Below, piece by piece: positions 36,947 through 44,257 of a DNA stretch of 45,425 nucleotides (its first letter is position 1; each line of letters opens with the position of its first letter). A program made the translations under genes and the position numbers. A model generated the notes under the pieces. That model was not told the DNA's origin. It saw nothing but the letters and a program-made list of their open reading frames with translations, and did not search any database. Source of the stretch: a virus. The stretch is taken from positions 1 through 45,425 of IMG/VR virus record IMGVR_UViG_3300010885_040298; one strand, 5' to 3'.

Positions 36947-38063
36947 AATTGTAATAGACGAATGGGCCGAGGTATACGACCTGTTGAAGTCGTCGGCCGA
37001 CAGCACTTTTTGGCAGTGGTCCGATGTAGAGCTGGATCCCAACACAATCTATGTGGTAGGTCGAGTGGTACTTAAAGAAAATTGTCAAGCGATCACCAGT
37101 TGGGCAGCACAGCATCCGGGCCGCATTGTTTTTTGCAATCCAGCAGAGGGATCGCAGACCATTCTACTGCAATTGACTCGATTGCGTATATTGGATCATG
37201 TGCAAAATGGCAATATACTGTTGATCACATCTGGCAGTTTGGAACCTGGATACAATCAACTGTCCACCGATTGTTATTTTAGCAACATAGTAGAATATCT
37301 TGAAAATTTACAAGCACATGAATCGTACCCAATGGTGCATCATAAAAATCCCAAACCATACGATTTTTTATTTTTAAATGGCCGGTTGAGACCGCATCGA
37401 AAATATCTCATAGACAGTTTACGTGAACTCAACTTGTTAGATCGTGCATTATGGACCAATCTACAGGCCACCGTGAACATGGCCTGGACTTCGCAATTAT
37501 CAACAGCAATGACCGAGCCCATAAGAACTTTGCCAATTGAGTATGAAATTGCTCGGGCGCACGACAATCTACCCACTGCTGTGAATCATGAGTTTGCCAA
37601 ACATCATTTGTTTAACAACACCTGGGGAGATGCCATAATCAACCCACAGGCATATGTTGATACCAGTTTTAGCGTGGTTACAGAAACTATATTTGATTAT
37701 CCTTATTCTTTTAGAACAGAAAAAATCTGGAAACCAATGATTATGGGGCATCCGTTTGTGGCAGTGGCCAATCGAGGTTACTATCGAGATTTAAAGAATG
37801 CAGGGTTCAAAACATTTGCCCATTTGATTGATGAAAGTTTTGATCTTATTGACAATCCCACTGACCGAATTGATCGAGTGGTAGACACAGTGGCACATGT
37901 GTGTTATAATGGCGCTAGAGATTTCTTAACAGCAGCATCTGAACAATGTAAATACAATTATCAACATCTCCGTGAATATAACAAACAACAACGACACCGG
38001 TTGCCCGATCAGTTGGAACAATATTTAAATGAACGATCTAGAATTTCGACAACAACATCTTGA
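36930..38063 (+). CDS. GT-B-like candidate glycosyltransferase
   Basis: 377 aa, overlapping both radical SAM neighbours (17 nt upstream, 35 nt downstream). Residues ~95-165 include a strand-loop pattern (HVQNGNILLITSGSLEPGYN) and FLFLNGRLRPHRKYLIDSLR, typical of GT-B-like proteins in phage and bacterial surface clusters. The C-terminal motif TETIFDYPYSFRTEKIWKP with PFVAVANRGYYRDLKNAGFK is shared with the protein at 33450-34448, although the N-terminal halves hardly align. GC is normal for the region, unlike that paralogue. A sugar-nucleotide transferase is likely. Its location inside a radical SAM run suggests that it works on the same product. Confidence 0.62.
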   Translation: MLGSHKIVIDEWAEVYDLLKSSADSTFWQWSDVELDPNTIYVVGRVVLKENCQAITSWAAQHPGRIVFCNPAEGSQTILLQLTRLRILDHVQNGNILLITSGSLEPGYNQLSTDCYFSNIVEYLENLQAHESYPMVHHKNPKPYDFLFLNGRLRPHRKYLIDSLRELNLLDRALWTNLQATVNMAWTSQLSTAMTEPIRTLPIEYEIARAHDNLPTAVNHEFAKHHLFNNTWGDAIINPQAYVDTSFSVVTETIFDYPYSFRTEKIWKPMIMGHPFVAVANRGYYRDLKNAGFKTFAHLIDESFDLIDNPTDRIDRVVDTVAHVCYNGARDFLTAASEQCKYNYQHLREYNKQQRHRLPDQLEQYLNERSRISTTTS

Positions 38064-39372
38064 CACCAAATCTGACAGTTTTTGTGCGGCCAAATGGTAC
38101 AATGCCACTGTTTGGTTGGGGTCGGGCCAAACTACCAGTTGTCATCATCCGCCGGCTCATGCCATTGATATTGATGAGATCAAACCAAATCCGTCTGCAT
38201 TACATAATACTCAACAGAAAAAACAAGATCGTCAAATGATGCAAGCCGGGGAAAAACCCAAAGGCTGCGAATATTGCTGGAAGATTGAAGACATGGGGCG
38301 TGATGCCATCAGCGATCGTGTGTATAAATCTCGTATATATCCTATAGAGGCCCTGAATGAAGCTTTCAATACTCCTGTCAAACACAACGTCAATCTTCGC
38401 ACTCTTGAAATTGCATTTGATCGCACTTGTCAATTTGCTTGTAGCTATTGCAACCCTGCTTTTAGTTCAACTTGGGTTAACGATATACGTAACTCAGGAT
38501 CCTATGTGGGACTTGTTAGTGATGGTCGGAACCATTTTACTCATTCTCATGAGTCTGCTCAACTTTATAAATTCTATGAAAAAAATCCGTATGTGGAAGC
38601 TTTCTTTGCATGGTGGGAAACAGACCTACACCGAACACTACAAGAATTAAGAATCACCGGCGGTGAACCATTGATGTCAGGTCATACCTGGCAATTGATT
38701 GAATGGTTTAAAACCAACCAAGGCAAAAGTACTACCAAACTGGCCATCAACAGCAATCTAGGGTTTGAGATGAGCAAGGTACAAAAGTTCATTGAAGCCA
38801 TACGCCCATTGCCACATGTGGATGTGTATACCAGCCAGGAAGCAGTTGATACCCAAGCTGAATACATCCGTGACGGTCTTGACTATCAGCAATGGATTGA
38901 CAATGTACAAACAATATTAGAGTCCAACACAGTGAAGGCAGTGCATGTGATGTGTACAATCAATGCATTGTGCCTGGACAGTTTGCCAAGATTGTTGTAT
39001 CAATTGCTGGAATTCAAACAAATGTATGGCCGAGAGCGTGTGAATTTTACTTTGAATATACTGCGATTTCCCAGCTTTCAATCACCATTGGTATTGCCTG
39101 ACCACATACGCAATCAGTACCGGGACAAGTTACAAGATTTCTTAACACGCAATATCAACAATCCTTATTTACAAGAGCACGAAATCAATCAAACTCAGCG
39201 ATTGATTGACTATTTAGATGTAGTTAAAACTCCGCATTCAGACACATTTGAAATGCCTAAATTACACAATGATTTCAAGCAATTCTATTCACAATACGAT
39301 CGCCGTAGATCAAAAGATTTTGTCAAGACATTTCCCAATTTAAAAACATGGTATGAGTCAATACAAATATAA
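38029..39372 (+). CDS. Radical SAM enzyme with N-terminal twitch-like cysteine domain, type A, copy 2
   Basis: 447 aa, a clear paralogue of the gene at 35537. Matching features: C19, C38, C80, C83 in the N-terminal domain (SFCAAKW, SCHHPP, CEYCW), then C134, C138, C141 (RTCQFACSYC) and RITGGEPLMSG. EYIRDGLDYQQW and the C-terminal DRRRSKDFVKTFPNLKTWY also correspond. The two share the LHNT-x-K-K spacer before CxYCW. The start is an ATG inside the previous gene, 35 nt before its stop. The paired paralogues could act on successive positions of one substrate or form a heteromer; this is inference. Confidence 0.85.
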   Translation: MNDLEFRQQHLDTKSDSFCAAKWYNATVWLGSGQTTSCHHPPAHAIDIDEIKPNPSALHNTQQKKQDRQMMQAGEKPKGCEYCWKIEDMGRDAISDRVYKSRIYPIEALNEAFNTPVKHNVNLRTLEIAFDRTCQFACSYCNPAFSSTWVNDIRNSGSYVGLVSDGRNHFTHSHESAQLYKFYEKNPYVEAFFAWWETDLHRTLQELRITGGEPLMSGHTWQLIEWFKTNQGKSTTKLAINSNLGFEMSKVQKFIEAIRPLPHVDVYTSQEAVDTQAEYIRDGLDYQQWIDNVQTILESNTVKAVHVMCTINALCLDSLPRLLYQLLEFKQMYGRERVNFTLNILRFPSFQSPLVLPDHIRNQYRDKLQDFLTRNINNPYLQEHEINQTQRLIDYLDVVKTPHSDTFEMPKLHNDFKQFYSQYDRRRSKDFVKTFPNLKTWYESIQI

Positions 39373-40642
39373 CAGCAGCGATTTAATAAAGAAAAATATG
39401 AATGAGCTCTCTGAACGTGAGCGATTCTTGTTGACCGAATCCAAGACATTTTGCATCTATCCATGGATACATTTACATGCGTATCCTACCGGCGAGGCAT
39501 ATCCGTGTTGTCATGCCGAAATGGGAGTGGGGCAAATAGGGAACTGCCGTACCCATACATTGGAACAAATATGGAATGGACAATCACAAACAAAGTTACG
39601 TACAGACATGTTGAGTGAAACATCTAATCCAGCATGCAATCGTTGTTACGAACAAGAAGATTCTGGCTTCTTTAGTGGTAGAAAATCAGCTAACAAGCAT
39701 CACGGTCATCATGTTGATCGAGTATTAAACACCAAACAAGACGGCGCTGTAGACCAGTTTGAAATGACTTATTGGGATATTCGATTTAGTAATCTATGTA
39801 ATCTCAAATGTCGCAGTTGTGGACATATCTTTAGTAGCCAATGGTATCAGGATCAGGCCAAACTGGCAGGTGGTGACTGGAAAGACCGCAACACCGTGCT
39901 AAACTATGCTGGCCGCACAGAAACTGATATGTGGGAACAACTGGCACCACACCTAGACTATGTGGAACAGATATACTTTGCCGGCGGAGAACCACTGTTG
40001 ATGGAAGAACATTACAACATTTTGGAAGAATTGGTTCGAAGAAAACGATTTGATGTACGGCTGATATACAACACAAACTTCACGCATACCGAGTTAAAAG
40101 GCTCTAGTGTGTTTGAATATTGGAAACTGTTTGATTCAGTTGCTGTGGGCGCAAGTCTAGATGCATCAGGTGCCCGTGGAGAATACATACGCAAAGGCAC
40201 AGACTGGTCCATTGTAGAACGAAACCGTAGAGATATGTTGGCCATTTGCCCCAGCGTGGACTTCTACATCAGCCCCACACTCAGCATCATGAATGCCTGG
40301 CACCTGCCAGATTTTCATCGCGACTGGGTGGAAAAAGGATTATTAAAGCCACAAGACTTAAATGTAAATATACTGCAAGATCCTCTATATTACCGATTGG
40401 ACATTGCTCCTGACGAATACAAACAACAAATAAAAGAAAAGTTTGAATCCCACTTAGAATGGTTACGTCCATTGGATCCGTTGACCCGAGCAACAGTTGG
40501 GTTTGAGTCTGCAATTAAATATATGATCAGCACCAACAACAGTAAACTACTACCTACATTTTGGACAAAAACACATCAACTTGATGCTATTAGAAAAGAA
40601 AACATCCTGGATGCGATTCCTGAATTGGCAGCCCTGAAATGA
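39353..40642 (+). CDS. Radical SAM enzyme with N-terminal twitch-like cysteine domain, type B, copy 1
   Basis: 429 aa from ATG at 39353; an in-frame ATG at 39398 is an alternative. The N-terminal domain has C34 (FCIYPWIHLHAYPTGEAYPC), the pair C52-C53, C65, and C95/C98 (ACNRCYEQE). The CC pair distinguishes it from type A. The radical SAM motif is C149, C153, C156 (NLCNLKCRSCG), followed by FAGGEPLLMEEH and ASLDASGARGEYIRKGTDW. C-terminal end: LDAIRKENILDAIPELAAL. In peptide-maturing SPASM enzymes extra cysteines hold auxiliary clusters; here they lie before, not after, the radical SAM core. Coupled to both neighbours. Confidence 0.85.
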   Translation: MSQYKYNSSDLIKKNMNELSERERFLLTESKTFCIYPWIHLHAYPTGEAYPCCHAEMGVGQIGNCRTHTLEQIWNGQSQTKLRTDMLSETSNPACNRCYEQEDSGFFSGRKSANKHHGHHVDRVLNTKQDGAVDQFEMTYWDIRFSNLCNLKCRSCGHIFSSQWYQDQAKLAGGDWKDRNTVLNYAGRTETDMWEQLAPHLDYVEQIYFAGGEPLLMEEHYNILEELVRRKRFDVRLIYNTNFTHTELKGSSVFEYWKLFDSVAVGASLDASGARGEYIRKGTDWSIVERNRRDMLAICPSVDFYISPTLSIMNAWHLPDFHRDWVEKGLLKPQDLNVNILQDPLYYRLDIAPDEYKQQIKEKFESHLEWLRPLDPLTRATVGFESAIKYMISTNNSKLLPTFWTKTHQLDAIRKENILDAIPELAALK

Positions 40643-41853
40643 ACCTACCCAACCCCACCCTGTGTGTACTACCCTGGATCAGCCTCGAAGCCAGTCCCAT
40701 TGGCACTGTGCGCCCATGTTGTCTGGCCGATGATGAAATTGTAGACAATGCAGGACAAAAGTTCAAGTTGGACACAGCCAATTTCCAAGACATTCAAGAC
40801 AGCAATCACATGCGCAACTTAAGAGCACAGTTTCTTGCAGGGGAAAAACCGCAGACCTGTCGCAAGTGCTGGAACGAAGAACGTGCAGGACGTGACAGCA
40901 AACGCATACACACCTTGAACAGACTCAAGCACATGCTGCCTGATCAGGTCTGGACCACAGATGCCAAGCCCTTGATGTTCCTGGATCTCAAACTGGGCAA
41001 CATCTGCAATCTCAAATGCAGAATATGCGGCTCCTGGTCTAGCTCACAATTTGCCAGTGAAGAGATCGCTTTTTTACCTCAAGAAGAACAAAAAAGATCA
41101 CATGCATATCAGATGTTGCGAGACGGTGCCTGGCCACGAGAGAATCTTCAATTCTGGAGCCAGATTGACACAGTGTTGTATGACATACGCTATATAGAAT
41201 TCACCGGCGGCGAGCCATTCATGATTGATCAACACTTTGACATGTTGCAAGGCATCATTGATCGTGGTATTGCGCACCAGGTGGAAATACACTACAACAC
41301 CAATGGCACACAATGGCCCACACGTGGTCCAGAAATTTGGCGGCATTTTAAAACAGTAGAAGTGGCGTTTTCAATAGACGATCTAGGTGCAAGATTTGAA
41401 TATCAACGCACCAACGCAGACTGGGCAGTAGTGCTAGACACAATCACAAGTTTTCAATATCTGCAAAACCAAATGCTTAACTTGCGATTGCAATGCTGTA
41501 GTACCGTGAATGTGTTTAATGTTCGCTATATTGATCAACTGGCACACTGGATAGCACTGCAACGCTTTGACTTTGTGTATTGGAACATAATGCACGATGC
41601 CTGGTACTTTTCAATTGCTACGTTACCTGACTCGGCCAAGGCTGAGATTACAGAATACCTACGTTCTGTACCGGTGCCGTTAGAGTATCGTGAAGAATTT
41701 GATAGAATTATTGACTTCATGAATGGCGGCGCCAGCACAGACGGATTCATGATGCGCATGAAAATACAGGATCTGGATCGTAAACGTCAGCAAAATCTGC
41801 GTGACGTTGCACCCGAATTTGCTGAAATAATTAGATATGACTATCACGCCTGA
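40639..41853 (+). CDS. Radical SAM enzyme with N-terminal twitch-like cysteine domain, type B, copy 2
   Basis: 404 aa, start overlapping the previous stop (ATGA). Cysteines C9 (LCVLPWISLEASPIGTVRPC), C27-C28, C74 and C77 (TCRKCWNEE) form the N-terminal site. C123, C127, C130 (NICNLKCRICG) are the SAM cluster ligands. GGE is in FTGGEPFMIDQH. The usual EYIR-x-G-x-D is altered to EYQRTNADW. The C-terminus (LDRKRQQNLRDVAPEFAEII) resembles the ends of the neighbouring copies. It lacks the extra C65-like cysteine of copy 1. The family is clear; the reaction is unknown. Confidence 0.86.
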   Translation: MNLPNPTLCVLPWISLEASPIGTVRPCCLADDEIVDNAGQKFKLDTANFQDIQDSNHMRNLRAQFLAGEKPQTCRKCWNEERAGRDSKRIHTLNRLKHMLPDQVWTTDAKPLMFLDLKLGNICNLKCRICGSWSSSQFASEEIAFLPQEEQKRSHAYQMLRDGAWPRENLQFWSQIDTVLYDIRYIEFTGGEPFMIDQHFDMLQGIIDRGIAHQVEIHYNTNGTQWPTRGPEIWRHFKTVEVAFSIDDLGARFEYQRTNADWAVVLDTITSFQYLQNQMLNLRLQCCSTVNVFNVRYIDQLAHWIALQRFDFVYWNIMHDAWYFSIATLPDSAKAEITEYLRSVPVPLEYREEFDRIIDFMNGGASTDGFMMRMKIQDLDRKRQQNLRDVAPEFAEIIRYDYHA

Positions 41854-43129
41854 TACTCTTTGTTTAGCACCCTGGGTTCATACATACCTAAGCCCACAAA
41901 CCGAACGAAGAATGTGCTGTGCATCAAGAGAACCAGCACAGAGCTTCAAACAATATATTGATACAACCACTGGTACTGGCGTATACAAGCCAATGACGCT
42001 GGACCAGCATTGGAACAGCGACCACATGAAGTCTGTGCGTGTGCGTATGTTGGCTGGAGAAACACTGCCAGAATGTGATGTATGTAACAGCAAGTTATTA
42101 AACACCGATGTATACAAAACATACTTCTGGCATTTGTTCAAACACAAATGTAACGATATACAAACAAGCACAACATCTGACGGCCATACCACCATGCAAC
42201 CTGTAAGCTGGGACTATAGATTTAGCAATTTATGCAACTTTAAATGTCGAACTTGCGGAGATATGTTAAGTAGTGCCTGGGAGACTGAACAGCATCAGCA
42301 TGATATGATTGATTGGGCAAATCCCAAGAACAATTGGATGCGGCCCAGTGTTAGAAAAGAGATATCAGCATTTCAGGACAGTGAAATTGAAGCAGAGTTT
42401 GCACAGGCAGTGGAACAACACCGTGTGGAGGAAATTTACTGGGTAGGGGGTGAGCCTTTGATGTATGAACAGCACTGGCGATACATGCGCCGTATTGTGG
42501 AATTAAATGATGGAGGACGAGTATATGCCAGGTATAACACCAATCTCAGTCGCGTTGATTTTCGGGGGCATAATCTATACCGTGATATTTTGTCTAATAT
42601 TCGGGATTGGCAAATTTGCGCTAGTCTTGATGGAACCAGTGCAATTGGAGAATACATCCGAACCGGTCTTGACTATGAACAATTCTGTAGAAACTTTGAG
42701 CAAGGGTTAACTTATCAAAAGAATCGACGGCAAATGCGCCTGGACTTTACACTTACCCTTCCAGGCATGTTTGAAGTAAATAACATACAACAATTGGCCA
42801 ACACCTATGATGTAGACTTGTTGGCCAAGATCATATTCAGTTTTACCCCAGATATCATAATGAGCCCAATGGCATTGCCTCGTGACCTATTGGATCTCTG
42901 GCTGGACGAACTGATACCATCAAGTTCGGGTGCCATGCAAGCTGTGTTAACTCAGATGAAATTGAGGCCCACATTTGAACAACAATGGCCAGATACCTAC
43001 CGGCAAGGGCTTGCAAAAGGCCGTGCTCGCGTGTTAAAATTAGAAAGCATACGCAACTCAACAACTTCAATGGCTGATATTTTGTCAGCTAGACCTGATG
43101 TACTAGAATGGTGGAACCAAATTGCTTGA
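41837..43129 (+). CDS. Radical SAM enzyme with N-terminal twitch-like cysteine domain, type B, copy 3
   Basis: 430 aa, overlapping the previous gene by 17 nt. N-terminal cysteines: C9 (LCLAPWVHTYLSPQTERRMC), C27-C28, C80 and C83 (PECDVCNSK). Radical SAM ligands: C133, C137, C140 (NLCNFKCRTCG). Then WVGGEPLMYEQH, ASLDGTSAIGEYIRTGLDY, and a C-terminal LESIRNSTTSMADILSARPD. The HWNSDHMKSVRVRMLAGE stretch before CxxC is shared in pattern with copies 1 and 2 (W-x-S...R-x-x-M/F-L-x-G/S-E). All expected catalytic residues are present. It is the last of the five enzymes and is coupled to the 345-aa unknown. Confidence 0.86.
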   Translation: MTITPDTLCLAPWVHTYLSPQTERRMCCASREPAQSFKQYIDTTTGTGVYKPMTLDQHWNSDHMKSVRVRMLAGETLPECDVCNSKLLNTDVYKTYFWHLFKHKCNDIQTSTTSDGHTTMQPVSWDYRFSNLCNFKCRTCGDMLSSAWETEQHQHDMIDWANPKNNWMRPSVRKEISAFQDSEIEAEFAQAVEQHRVEEIYWVGGEPLMYEQHWRYMRRIVELNDGGRVYARYNTNLSRVDFRGHNLYRDILSNIRDWQICASLDGTSAIGEYIRTGLDYEQFCRNFEQGLTYQKNRRQMRLDFTLTLPGMFEVNNIQQLANTYDVDLLAKIIFSFTPDIIMSPMALPRDLLDLWLDELIPSSSGAMQAVLTQMKLRPTFEQQWPDTYRQGLAKGRARVLKLESIRNSTTSMADILSARPDVLEWWNQIA

Positions 43130-44159
43130 TACAATCTCAATAGATCTAAGGAGCGCACACAATCAACAGATCACAGTGTGGGTGGATGTTCTGGACCATG
43201 GTCTTTCACGCAAGTGGTTGGCAGCATTGAACAATCTGTTGCAGCATGATTATCACCTGGAGAAAAACTACTGTTGGCTTGGGTGGGCCACCAGCTCACG
43301 AAATCCAGAATATATCTGCACACAGATCAATCGCAGTATACATGCTGTTAACTCAGCTGACCTAGGCTATGTCATACGAGATTTTTTCAGTCCATCCAAC
43401 ACAATGTCCGACGAGTATCGATTGAATCACACACATCTCAATCAATTGCATAGATATTTTGAAGATTTGCAAGGCTCCGCAGGAGCAATGAGCAAGTATT
43501 ATACCGCTGCTGATCACTCCACCAGATGGCACATACGCCAGTTGAACTTGCTGTGCCACGAATTGGAAACGCTGGTCATGAGTATTCGTAAACTAAACAC
43601 AGCGCCGGCATGGCAGCGGCCATCCCAACTGATGTGTTGGTTAAATGCACCACGCTTTGAGTTGACTGTTGAGGATTATGATCAGTTTGGCATACAAACA
43701 ATCAACAGATCATTGGGTGGTGTGTATGTGGGGGTAAACAAAGCCGTGGGCAAACACCATTGGGAAGTGTTCAATGATGAAGGCCGTGACAGCCGAGTGA
43801 GCGAATTGATTACTACGTCGTTAAAATCACAAACTCAGGCTGCTGGAGACTTTGATATAGAGTGGGCCAATGACCCAGGATCATTTCTGTGGCAAATACA
43901 ATTGCTTGAACAATTCCGTGAATGGCTGTTGAATAATAATTTTGATCCTGACGATAAATCATTGACCATTGGCCATCCCAAAGTGGCTCAGGTAGACTTG
44001 ATGCGCAGTTTTGGCACAACGGATTACACTCAAATATGGGCGCAATTGATCCACTATCATGATGTGTATCAAATAAGTACCAGTACATCTCAAGCAACAT
44101 ATGAATATCACTGGAGTGACCCAGATTACGAGATGCAACAAATAAGGAAATTAAAATGA
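43122..44159 (+). CDS. 345-aa protein of unknown function
   Basis: The best start is TTG at 43122 (8-nt overlap with the upstream gene); no in-frame ATG occurs near the beginning. The sequence begins LDTISIDLRSAHNQQITVWV after the initiator, a beta strand pair, then a long helical and polar region rich in His, Trp and Tyr (HTHLNQLHRYFEDLQ, WHIRQLNLLCHELE). Later GGVYVGVNKAVGKHHWEVF and IEWANDPGSFLW look like a beta core. No metal-cluster motif, membrane segment or recognised family. Its coupling to the radical SAM genes and to the 33-aa ORF (ATGA) suggests a partner or substrate-handling protein for the pathway. Confidence 0.7.
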   Translation: MLDTISIDLRSAHNQQITVWVDVLDHGLSRKWLAALNNLLQHDYHLEKNYCWLGWATSSRNPEYICTQINRSIHAVNSADLGYVIRDFFSPSNTMSDEYRLNHTHLNQLHRYFEDLQGSAGAMSKYYTAADHSTRWHIRQLNLLCHELETLVMSIRKLNTAPAWQRPSQLMCWLNAPRFELTVEDYDQFGIQTINRSLGGVYVGVNKAVGKHHWEVFNDEGRDSRVSELITTSLKSQTQAAGDFDIEWANDPGSFLWQIQLLEQFREWLLNNNFDPDDKSLTIGHPKVAQVDLMRSFGTTDYTQIWAQLIHYHDVYQISTSTSQATYEYHWSDPDYEMQQIRKLK

Positions 44160-44257
44160 ACTGGATTCAACGTTTATGGAATAGAATTACTTTGGAAATT
44201 CGTTACCGCAAAAAATTAAAAGAACTACGCAAAAGAGATCCATTTATATACAAATGA
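44156..44257 (+). CDS. 33-aa cationic peptide gene before the carbamoyltransferase
   Basis: A short ORF joined at both ends by ATGA overlaps: its ATG overlaps the stop of the 345-aa gene, and its stop overlaps the carbamoyltransferase start. The peptide begins with an amphipathic MNWIQRLWNRI, continues with a strongly basic helix (RYRKKLKELRKR) and ends DPFIYK. There is no membrane span. Many carbamoyltransferase loci have a very small neighbour (DUF5989-type) ending in a PFIY-like motif, and this may be a soluble phage counterpart; that link is from memory and tentative. The tight double coupling argues for a real gene. Confidence 0.72.
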   Translation: MNWIQRLWNRITLEIRYRKKLKELRKRDPFIYK

